Source: Phlebotomus papatasi
Lineage: Eukaryota > Arthropoda > Insecta > Diptera > Psychodidae
Reading direction: 5' to 3'
Assembly (NCBI RefSeq): GCF_024763615.1
Contig: NC_077222.1
Coordinates: 80,042,001-80,106,000 of the forward strand
Length of the DNA stretch: 64,000 nt
In this document: positions 1-11,506 of the stretch, in pieces
Numbering within the stretch: the stretch's first letter is position 1
Layout of the letters: each line of letters begins with the position of its first letter
Program-made: the position numbers and the translations under genes
Notes under the pieces: model-generated
The model's database searches: none
Told to the model about the DNA's origin: nothing
Seen by the model: only the letters and a program-made list of their open reading frames with translations

Positions 1-1020
1 TCTTAATATTCTTCTTCTTTGTGGAATCAGGAGTAACATGATTCTTAAAGGCAGCAACGACTGTCAATTTTAGGAAATTGAAATAATATTCGCACTTTTT
101 GCATCGAATATAGCTTGATTATTATTTAATAGTGTTACAATAATTGGCCTAATAATGCGTAAAAAGCCAACATTTACTTGATATATCACATAAATAGAGA
201 TATAACGACTCTACCGATTGAATAACACTGATAAGTTATCATTATATGCGTAAAAATAGATGTATGTTATCGTTCAGCTATCTCCAGAGTATAACAACTT
301 CTGAAGAGAAAACGGAAAGAGATACTGACTTGGGCTTTTCTATAAAAAGTTAGATATGGGATAGAAGACATAAGATGCTGATCTAAAATTAATTTCTTCC
401 TCTTTCCATCATTTTAAAATACTTTTAAAATTTCTTTTATTGATAGAAGGGGTCCAGGGTTTGACAACATTGTGATTAACAGAATTAAAGGCTTGCCCAC
501 TATTGATAGCTAATTTGAAAAATAATTTTTAATAACTAGGTATATATTCAGTGGTTAGACACTAGAAAAAAAGTTCAAAAGTTACTCACTAAAAGGACGT
601 CCTTAATTTGAGGTTTTCACTTTTCACTACTGATGGAAATTATCTTAACACTCATCAGCACTACATCTCATCACTGAACACTCTCCACTTCAATTCTTAG
701 ACAGAAAGTTCATCTTGGTCCTGACGAACTTCACAAAAGTTTAATTTAATTATTCACTTTAACAATGAAAAAACACATGAAACGAGGAAACTCGATTTGA
801 TTGGAATTTCTTAGATCACTACACAATCTCCTTGGAAAAATTCTCAGGGCGAGAAAATTTTATTTCACTTTTATACGTTATGTAAGGAAAGAGATCCAGC
901 ATTCGCTGGTGTCCCTTTGACCCCTAGATTGTCCCCGTTATGTTTCTCCAAAGTAATATATATATATATATATATTTAATACAATATTTTTCTATAATTT
1001 TTACCAATTAATTATCAAGG
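1..1020. other. No gene seen; AT-rich upstream region
   Basis: No reading frame longer than chance and no splice-flanked coding segment is visible on either strand. I looked here for the missing first coding exon of Got1 (a phase-1 donor after a V-N-L-G-V-G-like stretch) and found none. Confidence 0.5.
956..976. repeat. (TA)n microsatellite
   Basis: About ten uninterrupted TA dinucleotides. Simple-sequence repeat with no sign of function. Confidence 0.9.
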
Positions 1021-1022
1021 AA

Positions 1023-1096
1023 TGGAGTCAGTGGTGCAATTGGTAAGAGCTTTCGACTCGACTGTCACAGTTGTGAGTTCAAGTCCAAAAGTCAAA
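1023..1096 (+). repeat. tRNA-derived (SINE-like) fragment
   Basis: Contains a good RNA polymerase III A box (TGGTGCAATTGG, 1032-1043) and, 33 bases on, a B-box-like AGTTCAAGTCC (1076-1086). The flanks do not pair as a tRNA acceptor stem and an A/T-rich tail follows, so this looks like a tRNA-derived SINE head or tRNA pseudogene rather than a working tRNA. A second A-box-bearing segment at 35693-35790 may be related. Confidence 0.5.
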
Positions 1097-1502
1097 AATT
1101 ATTTTAATTATTTTTTATTACTTTCAATTTTGTTTTAAGCAAAACCGTGTTGGAAAAAGAAACTACAATACTCATACATAATATTTTTCATTAGATTATT
1201 CATTGGTATTGTCAGAAAAATGATTTAAATTTTTGGGCTATTTTTATCCCTATCGCTCGTAAAGGTAAAAAATGCACAGAACAGACTCTGTTGAATTTTC
1301 CAAAGTCAGTAAGACGTTTCATTGATTTTGTATATCGGTTAAATTTTCATTGTTGATTTTCGGTCCGTAAAAAGTGTCTCGTCGTTAAAGGGTTAAACAC
1401 ATGGTGATCCAAGGAACAGAGTTCATGTGTGACCTATTAATTTCTACAAATAGTAAAAATTCAAATGAATGGAAATAGTTAAATGGATATTTAATATATT
1501 AA

Positions 1503-1690
1503 TTGGAGGATATGCCGGCTTCAGACCTAAGACTTAGCCATATGGCTTAACTTTTCTAATTTCTTATCAGTTAAGATTTTTTGGATAATCTTGTCTTAGG
1601 ATTGGATAATCAGAGTACATGATCCAATAGATTCTGATAAATCGATAAAATTCCTTGTTGTTTAGGATTTTGAGACCTTCGGAAACTGGG
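1503..1690 (+). repeat. MITE-like repeat, left part (pair of 13985-14150)
   Basis: Shares an interrupted alignment with 13985-14150, including the blocks TTTTCTAATTTCT, AAGATTTTTT, GATTGGA, AATAAAATT-like and TCGGAAACTGG. This copy keeps the left terminus (ATGCCGGCTTCAGACCTAAG); the other copy keeps a matching inverted right terminus. Each copy therefore seems to have lost one end. Confidence 0.55.
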
Positions 1691-1854
1691 CCCTCTAGTA
1701 ATATTTCAAGATGTTTAGTTCAATATTTCCAGATTTCAAGATGTTTCTAGTAAATATTTCAAGATGTTAAGACGTGAAATTTCTTGTTTTTGAATATAAT
1801 CGAAATATAGGCCTTAATTTTCAGACCAAGATCAAAATCAAGTTCTAGAAAATT

Positions 1855-2725
1855 TCAAGGTTTCTCAATAACTCAGCCCTTATATGAATATCGATCGATC
1901 TCAAATTTCAGTATGTTATAGCTGGGCCTAAGAGCTTTCTGGACACTCCAACTTCATATAATTTAATCAAATTATGTGAAAGATCAAATTTCGAAAAAAA
2001 TAATTTTCGAAAAATCGATGTCGAATATCTTGGAATTCCTATTTTAAATTTTGATGAAATTTTGGAATGTTGTAGCTGGTGTCAAGGACTTTCTAAAGAT
2101 GGGTCGAACTTTACCCTCGTTCTACCTTGACCCGATCTATAAAGGAAAATATGTAATGCGTGAAAATTCGTGTTGAGTTTTAGGAATCGCATTGAGTAAA
2201 CTGGGGTGGAATGATAACTTTTCGACACTATCGAATCGATAGTATCGATAAATCTATATCTGTTGAATTAAGTGAATGTCGACTTTTTACGCATTTTTTA
2301 GCCATTCATTGTGACATTCTTAAAGGAATGTGCGGCTTTTGATAAACATCTCGTCAGTTGGATCAGCAATTGTCGTGACTTCCTCATAACCTCATCAGCA
2401 GTTCTTTTATATTGTGTGTATTTCCATGTTGTTAGAAGAAGTGCTGATGAGGCGATGAGGAAGTTACGACAAATGCTGATCCAACTACCGATCTGTATTA
2501 GTTACAGGAAGTGAAGCTATCGTTTAAAGTTTTCAGAATCGACCGTCGCGTCGATAGTATCGAAAACAAGTTATCATGTCACCCCTGTTCTTACCTGAAG
2601 AAACGAATAAAATTGGCTTGACGCGTTACTTTATCTCTAAAATTCAACTCAAAATCGAATTTTCATGTATTCCGAGTTGCAATCACTCGAACTAGGGCCC
2701 CCTGTAAAGAACCTCAGCTACGATA
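1855..2725 (+). mobile_element. Old copy of the TAGGTGAG TIR element, split by a MITE
   Basis: The left segment (about 1855-2200) carries the same modules as the fuller element at 41988-43819, such as TTTCTCAATAACTC, TCAGTATGTTATAGCTGGG and a degenerate GACCCGATCTATAA. The right segment (2630-2725) matches that element's right end, with an eroded terminus AAGAACCTCAGCTAC where the fuller copy reads AAGAATCTCACCTAC. The two parts are separated exactly by the MITE 2203-2585. The left limit is uncertain. Confidence 0.65.
2203..2585. mobile_element. 383-bp TIR MITE with long internal hairpin
   Basis: The ends are inverted copies: left GGGGTGGAATGATAACTT, right (reverse complement) GGGGTGACATGATAACTT, continuing through a TTTCGA-ACTATCGA block. 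Inside, a ~50-bp inverted repeat (2355-2406 against 2435-2488) would fold into a long stem with a ~28-base loop. No coding capacity. It interrupts an older repeat, so it is the younger insertion. Confidence 0.8.
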
Positions 2726-2729
2726 AGCA

Positions 2730-3518
2730 TATCTGGTTTAACAGTTTTTTTTAATAATGGCTACGGATTTATTGATTTTGTTTAATTGATTGGAGGAAAT
2801 CAGTGTCACTAAATCAATATTTTGCCCATTAAATTACTAAACTGAAGCAGAAAAAAGAACAATGTTGTCAAAATGAGGATCCAGGCGATAGAAAAACTAT
2901 TTAGGTAAACTCGAATAGAATGTTTATAAGGCTCCTTTTGGCTCCTTTTTTGAATTCAATAAAATATTGCAATGCAAGAGAAAAAGTTTATGAAACATGT
3001 GTAACTATTTAAACGAAACTTTCCATTCAAATTCGTTCATTGCTTTGTAAACTAAAATTGTAGTTAAGCATTGAGTTACTGAATGGAAGGGAAATCATGC
3101 AAAAAAATCGCTCTTAATGCATGAGGAAAGGATAAAAGGGAAATACAACGGTAACACTGTAGTATAGCATTATTATTTTTATTTGTCTATGGAAAATCCA
3201 GTGGAGTTGGTTTCGAGCTATTATCTCTTATCATAGTTGAAATTTGTCTATCATTTGATTGTAAATTGAAGTCCAATTTCCCGAATGTTATTTACAATTT
3301 TCTCTATCTCACTCACTGCCCCTTGATCCCACCTCTAGCCAATCTTTGTTTGATAAGAATCTGGATTGTTGTTGGTTCAATTGGGCAATTCTACGGAAAT
3401 TGCATGGGATATATAACGAGCAGAATGGTATGGGAACTTTTTGGGGGTGGCTAGGGGAAACTCTTGATTTAGGGACAGTATAACACAGCATATGCTGATA
3501 GTGAAATTAATTTTGCAG
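2730..3518. other. No gene; sequence preceding Got1 exon
   Basis: AT-rich and without a supported reading frame. It ends in a usable 3' splice site (TTTTGCAG, 3511-3518), so at least its 3' part is intron of Got1. Confidence 0.6.
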
Positions 3519-3809
3519 CTTATCGCACGGACGAAGGGAAGCCATGGGTGTTGCCAGTGGTGAGGAGAACAGAGTCTCAAATAGCTAGCAATGAGGCGCT
3601 CAATCATGAGTACATCACAGTGACGGGAAATGAGCAGTTTACAAAGGCTGCTGTGGAACTTCTACTTGGTGAGGATTCACCGGCAGTTAAAGAAAAACGT
3701 GCCTTCGGATGTCAGAGTTTATCTGGCACCGGAGCCTTGCGTCTTGGTGCTGAATTGCTGGCTCGTGTAATGCACAGGACAACTTTTTATGTCTCCATTC
3801 CGACGTGGG
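3519..3809 (+). CDS. Got1: Aspartate aminotransferase, cytoplasmic: first exon in window
   Basis: Exon of a PLP-dependent class-I/II aminotransferase that interconverts L-aspartate plus 2-oxoglutarate with oxaloacetate plus glutamate. It encodes 96 full codons starting AYRTDEGKPWVLPVVRR, the typical start of the conserved core after the V-N-L-G-V-G stretch, then GTGALRLGAELLAR, the glycine-rich turn that helps hold the PLP phosphate, and ends in FYVSIPTW. The acceptor is TTTTGCAG (3511-3518) and the donor G|GTAAGA (from 3810); the exon begins and ends inside codons. The next exon continues with E-N-H, giving PTWENH, the cytosolic-type spelling of this motif. About 40 N-terminal residues must be encoded upstream of the window. 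No frameshift or stop is present, so the gene looks intact. Confidence 0.95.
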
Positions 3810-4664
3810 GTAAGAGATTGGAAAAATTTTATATACTATATTATTTTTTTTTCTTTATTCGAATTCTTTCGTGTATATTTATGTATGTAGTTAAGTTATA
3901 CTGACCTGGAATTATTTGTGGTTTTATTTACGATCACTCCAGTTTATCTTTAATTATCATGTGAATATTTCACACCATAAAGCTTCTTTTACGACTCATT
4001 TGAATATTAATTAGCATTTTACTATTTTCTTGAATTACCAGAGTCATCTCACGATCGTATGTGATAAATATAAAATATAATTGAAGGTGTTGAAAAAATA
4101 AATTGCACAACTTGAGGAATGCAAATTTTATGGTGTTGACTTCGTAACTTTCTCTTTCACTTTGACATTATCGTCCAAGATCAGTTGTATGAATTTTTTT
4201 CATTCCCAGTAAGAATTATTCAAATGAAGTGATTTTTAAATGAACCAATAAAATTCATATACGAGATACTGACTATAATTAATTTCAACAGAAGCCACTA
4301 CTGTGTGAATTAGTTGAAATATTTTTTATTGTCTGAATATTTGGATATTTTCATTAAAATAATAACAATTCTATAGTTTTTGAATATATCATTTTTTATT
4401 TATTTATTTTTTTGATTCATAAATAATTTTGCAAACAAAATGGTTTATTCTGTGTTGCAGGTAGTCTGACAATTTATGACTAGATTTTCAATTTTGAAAA
4501 GGTAGTTTTTAAATCTAGAATTAGTGACAAAACCGTCAGTCTGTGTTACAAGTGGCAATCAAATATGCTTTTCGCAAAATATTGAAATCTTGCAGTTCTC
4601 AAAGAGAAACCCAAATGTTTGAACAATTTATTCGTTGCAATGATTTTATTGAACAGTTAACTAC

Positions 4665-6275
4665 ACACAAAAGAATATTTCGTAAAATTCATACTCGTGA
4701 GATACGCAATGCTCGTAAATTTGTACTTATTTCACAAACATTGTTCGTAACATGATCACTTAACGAGCATTTTTTTCTTTTACAAACATTAGTTCGTAAA
4801 TGTTTGTTGACACAGAAAAAAGTGTTCGTAAAATTTTGTCATTTGTTCGTAAAGTTTTGCCAGACAAACAGAAATGTACAAACAAACATTTGTAAACGAA
4901 CAAAAATGTTCGTCAAATGATCATGTTACGAACAATTTTTTTGAAATAAGCAGGGGAGAGTGGGGCAGTTTCATCCCTAAAATGCAAGATGAATTTTGGG
5001 ATCATTTTGCAAAAAGATGATAAACAGAAGTAAAACTTTGTATATTCTGTGAAGTACAGTTGGGTTTAGGGTTAATAAAAATAATAACAATAATCCTTTA
5101 ATTTCATTAGTGCATTGTGGAGAAATTCATTTCACTTGAAAGGCAGAATGTCTGAAAGTTCCCCATTGCGGGGCAATTTCAAGATAGATATGAAGCTATT
5201 TTTGAGAAAGATAAAACGTGCGTAATAGGAAATTTGCGATATCAGAATTGATTAAAATTACTATTTTAAAGTCTTCTAAGATTCTAAAACATAAAAATAT
5301 AATCGAACAAGAACTTTATAACAGAATTTCAACACTAATGGATCACACAGAGAAAATAAAATATCGCGAAAGATTTCCAAGCCTATTTCTCATTAATTGA
5401 GCGTTTTTTTTTAATTTTTATACGAAAGACATGTCTTTTGTAGTGCTAAGCTAATTCTGTACATTATTGGATCATTATATTGCCTTAGAACATGTCTTTT
5501 TTAGTATAACAGTTTTATAATAGTATTTTAAAGTCTTGAATTTTTGTAATACTAAAAAAAATTTACAATATCTTGCTGAAAACATTCTGAAAAGATATTA
5601 TAACAATTAAATTTATCATTTTTAAGCACTTAAAAAACACTAAAAGATTATTTTCTATTTTTTTATGAACTTTTAGGAAATACTACTTCCCATAATTTCG
5701 AACTTTATCGACAAAAAAAGTTACAGAACGTTTTCAATGATCATTTTAAGTTAATTTTAATTAAAAAAGTAAATTGATAGACACTGCAAAACTTCTCCGT
5801 GTGCTTGCATGAAACTGCCCCTCACGCACTTTCGGAACTTAATTCAAAATTGTCAGAACCGTCTTAGAATTCATTCAACGCTAAATGCCTTAAATCATAA
5901 AACCACTGGTAATTTAATACAATTATGTTACTTCGATAGATAAGTGCAATAGTTCAGAAATTGTTGAAATTAAAACATTACAAAAAGCACAAAAAGTTTC
6001 ATTTTGATGCAGTTTTACAAAATCAATTACAGAATACAAACGAGAAGCGTCACGAAATTAATTATTTTGATGAACATGGGTCTCAGTTATCTCTTCAATA
6101 ACATAAAGGTTTTATCCCATTCCTTTCAAAGGGATAAGAAGAATATGCAAAAATTGAAACTGCCCCGTCGTTAAACTGCCCCACACTCCCCTACAAACTT
6201 TTACAAACATTTTAGTCCCCATTAGGAATTCACATAAATTTACGAACAATTTTACAAAATATTTTTTTCTCTAGG
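4665..6275. mobile_element. Foldback MITE (GTTCGTAA family), interrupted
   Basis: Built from inverted copies of TTCGTAAAATT / AATTTTACGAAC and ACAAACATT motifs, as in the intact relative at 54534-55005. The left part is 4665-4950 and the right part 6193-6275 (ending in AATTTTACAAAATATTTTT). The 1.24-kb element between them has its own TIRs, so this MITE predates it. Confidence 0.75.
4952..6192. mobile_element. 1.24-kb TIR element (AGGGGAG ... CTCCCCT)
   Basis: The left end AGGGGAGAGTGGGGCAGTTT and the right end, reverse-complemented, AGGGGAGTGTGGGGCAGTTT differ at one of 20 bases. Further copies of GGGGCARTTTCA lie just inside both ends (5172 and 6160 areas). No transposase-like frame is visible, so it is non-autonomous. 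It sits inside a foldback MITE. Confidence 0.85.
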
Positions 6276-7601
6276 AATATAATTTTAGTGCTTATAAAAT
6301 ATTTGGAGAATATTATAAAAGGCCTAATGTACAATAGGGTATTCTGGAATTGAAGCTAAATTGGAATTTTGATATATTCTCACTGTTTCAGATAGGTTAA
6401 GAGAATAAGAGAACTGCGAAGAAGTACAAGTCATACACACAAGAATATTTATTAGTATTTTTCTTTTGCCAATTTAAACAGTAAAGAACGTTCAAAATTC
6501 CAATTTCCATTGAATTTTTAATTATTTCATTATTTTAGGAAGATTTTTTTTTAAAATTATAAAACACATAAAATGCATATCTAACTGTATGAAAAAATTC
6601 TGATCCTATTTTCACTATAAATTTTGTTAAAAAAAATACATAACAGATAAGTGTGAACCGTTTTATAGTTTCAGAAAATAATTTACCAAGGCTTAGTATC
6701 TTAATGTTTTAATTTAATACTTCCAGAACTCTAAGGTTATACATGTCTTATTAAAACATTATAAGATAAGACATGCATATATTCAAATTATTCTCTTCTA
6801 ATCTTTTAATATTTATGATTTCAACTTATATCCCAATTTCAAATTCAAAGAAGAACATTCTAGTTTCTTGCCAGCTCTGGAAATAAGTTATGCAGTGTTT
6901 GGAAATTTTTATTATTTGGCTAAATATATTTAAATTAATTTTGCACTCAAAATAAGTTATAAATCTAGATAAGCATATTGTGGGCGAGATTATCATTGTG
7001 AAACAACTGGGAATATCCAATTTCTATTAGAGTTGAAGTTGGAAGTTTGAAATTTTCGTACCAAAAGACCATTGGCATTTGAATAGATTTTCAATAAAAT
7101 TATAAAGACAGAAATGTGCTTTAAATTTCTGTTAAGAACTTGGTCTTATTTGTTAAGAGGGTTCAAAAAAATTTGAGTCTCTTAAACACCTGTTATTCAG
7201 ACGAATGAGGTACCCGGGTATACCGCTCCATTCGGAAACTTATTCCAAAGGATTTTTCCGCAAAAATTAAGAGATTTACGGATTTTAACGATTTTAGAGA
7301 GAGTGTTCCCAAAGATCTTCAAATCAGGATATTTATTTAAAATGTTAATTCTTATATTCGTACATGGAAAAGTTGAGAAACTCATAGCAAAATAAGGTAG
7401 AAAAATTCATAACTTAAAATGTCTACTACAGATAGGTAGATAAAGGCATTTGACCAAGAAATCCTTTGAATTATAAGCAGTCTTAATAAAATATTAGTAT
7501 CATGATTACACGAAAATTAAAAGGCATATTCGAGAAAATAAAAATGAATTACGATTACTTGAGAAATTCATTACCGATTGGGATTGATATAGCCGAATAA
7601 G

Positions 7602-7880
7602 AATGTTTATGACTCTGGCACACCTTTTAGATCAGGAAAATTTCATGAAGTCGAAATTCGAATCCCTATCTTTCTCACATGTTTTCCATATGACTATCTC
7701 ATTCTTTCGCACAGCAAATTCGATTGAGCTAAATTGAATTTGGAGTGATGTTTAAAAGAAGAAGAAGAGTACAATAGAATGAGATAGACATATTCATAGC
7801 ATGTGAGAAAGAGAGGAATTCGAATTTCGACTTCATGAAATTTTCCTGATCTAAAAGGTGTGCCGGAGCCATTAACACAT
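7602..7880. mobile_element. Foldback MITE, ~280 bp
   Basis: The left arm (TGGCACACCTTTTAGATCAG, AAAATTTCATGAAGTCGAAA, TCTCACATG) and the right arm (CATGTGAGAAA, TTTCGACTTCATGAAATTTT, CTGATCTAAAAGGTGTGCC) are near-perfect inverted copies of about 65 bp around a ~130-bp centre. A diverged second copy lies at 20805-22155. Confidence 0.85.
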
Positions 7881-7889
7881 TTTTACAAA

Positions 7890-8290
7890 ATCTAAATTCA
7901 ACCAAATCGGTTGAAAAATATACCCTCTGGGTTACCTTTAAAAGATACCGAAAAAAAAGAATTCTATAGTGCCGTTTTCTAAATAAACCAAGAAAACATG
8001 GTTTCGGAAGGGTTGGAGGCGTTGAGGGTAAAAAGGAAAAAATACCGTTTGAAATAATGTCCACGGAGGTGGGGTCATCGAAATCCAAAAGTTGATATCT
8101 CTTACCGTTTGACTACTAATTCGGAAACAAACTTATGGTCAAGTAAAAAAAAATTCCGAAAAAATGATTCAATTATCGGTACTTAACCGATTCATTACCG
8201 ATGAAAGCCGGGTTCGAAATTTCAGTACTTTTCCAAAAAAAAAAAAATCAAATTTACTAAATCGGTTAAAAAGTGAGCCCTTCCAAGTGA
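7890..8290. repeat. Dispersed repeat, weak match to 45480-45790
   Basis: Both places share a degenerate block encoding, on the minus strand, a pattern like CFLGL-x-R preceded by PTLP, and both lie beside ACCGATT-rich DNA. Alignment by eye only; probably a decayed mobile element. Confidence 0.35.
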
Positions 8291-8799
8291 TTCAACTTTT
8301 ACCTTCTATAATTTAAAATGGCGATTTTTCCAGTCATTGGTATGTTCGGACGAACTGTTGCCTAGGCTGCTTCTAAAACATAACCGAAAATAAAAGAAAT
8401 CATCAATAAAAGAAATCATCAATTAAAGAAATTTCTAAAACAGACTTATGAGGCGAGAGTCTGAAGAACATTTTAAGCTATTATCTTTCGCCATTCAGCG
8501 TCTGCATCCAAAAAACGCAACTTTTTACACCTTGTCATTCAGGATAAATAATAAATTTTCCTTTCAAAATCTAGGACTATCACAAACAAATTTCTTGGAT
8601 TACGGGGAATATGGAGGTATACGACCCGATTTCATTAAAAAATTCTATTTAGACTTGCAGGGCTATTCTTCTGAACAAACACATCGATTCGGCTCAATTC
8701 GGTTCATCTTGTCTCTAACGTATTTGCATCTCTCGCATTACTTACATCATTATGCAAACCAGACGATTTTGGATAATTTATTTTTGCGCAATTAATATC

Positions 8800-9080
8800 T
8801 GCATTGCTGCTGGGAAAAGATTTTTAATTACTTTGGTTTTTCAATGATGTGAGGAAAATAGCCCGACAGAGGTAGAAATATGCTTCATTGCTCTTTTCTC
8901 GCTCCGCAGAAAGTTATCCAAAGTTTGTTCACGAAGTTGCGCGCGGAAAGTTTGATATCGCGTCGATTTTCATAATATTTTCCTTCATTCTCTTTTCTGA
9001 TTTGAATTCTGTGTGGCAAATGATATTTTTAGGCAGTTACATTATTGAAATAAATGATCTTCGTGATGAAATGTAAAAAT
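8800..9080. repeat. Dispersed repeat (second copy 20520-20760)
   Basis: The two places share TTCAATGAT-TG-GA, CCACAGAGGTAGA-like, ATCGCGTC-ATTTT-ATAATATTTT and TTTCTGATTT in the same order. The copy at 8.8 kb is less eroded. Nature unknown. Confidence 0.5.
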
Positions 9081-9319
9081 AAATAAATTTAGTGACGGTT
9101 ACATGGTCTTGTAATATTTTTTCAACATAATAAAACGTTTATTTATTTCAAGTTCGTAGGCTTATGAAACTACAAAATTAAAACTAAATTTTCTGAAATT
9201 TCTATTTAAAAAATTCTTAAAATTCAATCGCTGGAACCTGATTTTCGAAGATCTTTTTGATAAAAAAAAACCTTTCAGTGGACAAAATAAGTCATAGTGG
9301 AAAGTTTACAGGCTTTGCA

Positions 9320-9640
9320 TACAATCTGACTTCGAATATTTCTATTTTTCCTATATTTTTTCAATAAATCTGACTTATCTATGACAATATATTTTAACAA
9401 TTAGTATTAACCCTTTAAGGACGATTGGGACACCCATGTCCCAAAAACAAGTACAATTTTTATGACTATAGAAAGTTATTTTGTCCTTTAAATAGTGCGA
9501 AAAATTAGTTTTTATTTTTGAGAGACCGGTATGCCATTCGTTTTGTAAAGAAAAGAGTAGGTGAGATTCATTAAATGAATATCGGAAAAATATGAAATGT
9601 TTGAAGCCAGAGTATTTGCAAAGCCTGAAAGGCATCCTCT
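9320..9640. mobile_element. Foldback repeat, relative of 54061-54283
   Basis: Carries AATCTGACTT-TCTATGACAATATATTTTAA and GGAAAAATATGAAATGTTTGAAGCCAGAG, matching the right half of the foldback at 54061-54283, and an inverted left arm from about 9310. The middle (9410-9550) is different DNA, related instead to 49945-50050. Confidence 0.5.
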
Positions 9641-9709
9641 ACTTTTCACTATTTGGCTCAATCGTTCAGAATTACCTGAAAATCATATTTATCAAGATAA
9701 AGAAATGGT

Positions 9710-9905
9710 CTTCGAAAGTGAAAATCTCGAAAAACCAAAATCCCGAAGAGACAACACCCCGAATGGGTCAAAGTCCCGAAAGCCAAAATCCTGATTAGAT
9801 TGAAATCCAGAAAGGATTAAAATCGCGAAAATCCAAAATACCAAAACACCGATGTCCCAAAAGCCTAAATTTCGAAAGCCATATTCCAGAATGGGTAAAA
9901 TCTTA
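9710..9905 (-). repeat. CGGGATTTT minisatellite, inverted arm
   Basis: Repeats of CCCGAAAGCCAAAATC-like units, the reverse complement of the units at 10015-10790, so the two arrays form a large imperfect palindrome around about 9960. Confidence 0.75.
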
Positions 9906-10014
9906 AAAGGACGAAATTATAGAGAGGATAATTTGTGGAGTACTTTCTCAAAACACAGATAATTTCCCTTTGGTTCCGGCAAGGGAACATGCAATCGTGG
10001 GAATAGCTATGACA

Positions 10015-10790
10015 CTTTTAAGAAATCGGGATTTTGGCTTTCGGGATCTTGATTCTCGGAATTTTAAATTCCGGAATTTTCGTTTTCTGGATTTTTTCCT
10101 CTCAAATTTCTGATTTTGGGATTTTGGCGTTCGGAATTTTGACTCATTTGGGATAACGAACCATACGGGATTTTTACTTTTCGGGTTTTTGATCTATTCT
10201 GGAATTTAGTGTTCGGAATTTTTTTGGCGTTCGGGATTTTGGCTTTTGGAATCTTTGCTTTCAGGATATTGGCGTTCGGGATTTTGACGTTCGGGATTGT
10301 GGCTTTCAGGTTTGTGGCTTTTTGGAATTTTGACCCATTTGTGATTACGCATCATATGGGATTTTGACTTTTCGGGTTTTTGATCTATTCTGAATTTTGG
10401 TGTTTGGATTTTTTGGCGTTCGAGATTTCGGCTTTTGGAATCTTTACTTTCGGGATATTGTCATTTTGGATTTTGGCGTTCGGGATTGTGGCTTTCAGGG
10501 TTCTGGCTTTTTGGAATTTTCACCTATTTGGGATTACGAACCATATGGGATCTTGACTTTTTCGGGTTTTTAACTTATTCGGGATTTTGGTGTTCTGAAT
10601 TTTATGGCGTTCAGGATTTCGGCTTTTGGAATCTTTGCTTTCGGAATATTGGTATTCGGGATTTTGCCGTTCGAGATTTTGGATTTCGTGATTTCGACGC
10701 ATTTGAGATGTTAAACTATCCGGGAATTTGTTTTTTTTTTTTCGGGTTTTTAACACAATTGGGATTTTGGCTTTAGGGATTTTCTCAAGG
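10015..10790 (+). repeat. CGGGATTTT minisatellite with ~190-bp higher-order repeat
   Basis: Made of ~15-base units such as GGCTTTCGGGATTTT. These form a longer repeat marked by CATTTGGGAT-ACGAACCATA at about 10140, 10332, 10521 and 10697, a spacing of about 176-192 bp. Any apparent reading frame here is a repeat artefact. A short related array is at 51105-51240. Confidence 0.85.
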
Positions 10791-11072
10791 ACCCAGAATA
10801 TTGATTTAGTATTAGAAAAATATTACAAAACTTAGATACAAAAAAAAGTAACTCTATTGATCAAAAACACGGAAATTAAGGTAATTTTCTAAATCAAAAT
10901 CTTAAATAAACGAAAATCGTTTAGGAACTGCACAATTAGTTACTATTTTAATTTACAATAAGAATATCTTTTGCTTAAATGGGTTAAATGTTAAATTATT
11001 GCTAATAATAAATTAAGTTAAGATTGATTTTGGATTTTTATCGAAGTGTATTTCGGTTTTTGTTTTAAATAG

Positions 11073-11441
11073 AAAATCACATGAAAGTCTTCACATATGC
11101 CGGATTCACTCAGGCCAAAACGTACAGGTATTGGGATCCTGAGATAAGAGGTATCAATTTTGATGGTATGATCGCTGATCTTGAGGCTGCGCCTGAGGGA
11201 TCGGTGATCATTTTGCATGCTTGTGCTCACAATCCAACTGGATGTGATCCAACACAGGAACAGTGGAAGAAGATTGCAGATGTGTGCGAGGCGAAAAAGC
11301 TCTTCCCATTTTTCGATTCTGCATATCAAGGATTTGCCAGTGGCGATCCCATTAGGGATGCCTTTGCTGTCCGCTACTTTGTATCCCGTGGCTTTGAGAT
11401 GCTATGTGCTCAGAGTTTTGCCAAAAATTTTGGACTTTATT
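11073..11441 (+). CDS. Got1: Aspartate aminotransferase, cytoplasmic: second exon in window (PLP-lysine exon)
   Basis: Encodes ENHMKVFTYAGF through AKNFGLY (122 full codons). It holds most of the active site: HACAHNPTG (the Asn that contacts PLP O3'), FPFFDSAYQGFASG (the Asp that pairs with the PLP pyridine nitrogen and the neighbouring Tyr) and CAQSFAKNFGLY, where the Lys forms the Schiff base. The family more often has SFSKNFGLY; here the residue before Lys is Ala. The acceptor ends at 11072 and the donor T|GTAAGT starts at 11442. Only a 65-bp intron separates it from the last exon, typical of insect short introns. Confidence 0.97.
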
Positions 11442-11506
11442 GTAAGTTAGAGATGATTTTTCTGACTCTAAATGAAATAATTAATTTTTTTGGGGTTTTT
11501 GCAAAG

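Larger units (their letters stand above)
3810..11072 (+). other. Got1 intron, 7.3 kb, repeat-filled
   Basis: GT (3810-3811) to AG (11071-11072) joins PTW to ENHMKVF in frame. The intron holds no supported gene but several mobile-element relics: a foldback MITE split by another element (4665-6275), a foldback at 7602-7880, dispersed repeats near 8.8-9.6 kb and a CGGGATTTT-type minisatellite (9.7-10.8 kb). The stretches 3905-4660 and 6280-7600 show nothing I can name. Confidence 0.9.

Noticed and set aside
1023..1096. Functional tRNA gene
   Set aside because: A and B boxes are present but acceptor and anticodon stems do not pair by eye; called a tRNA-derived repeat.
8448..8795. 115-codon + frame
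   Set aside because: No recognised motifs, AT-driven composition, no acceptor or continuation; lies beside dispersed repeats in the Got1 intron.
10435..10776. 113-codon + frame rich in Phe/Gly/Trp
   Set aside because: Created by the CGGGATTTT minisatellite; the periodic peptide mirrors the DNA repeat.
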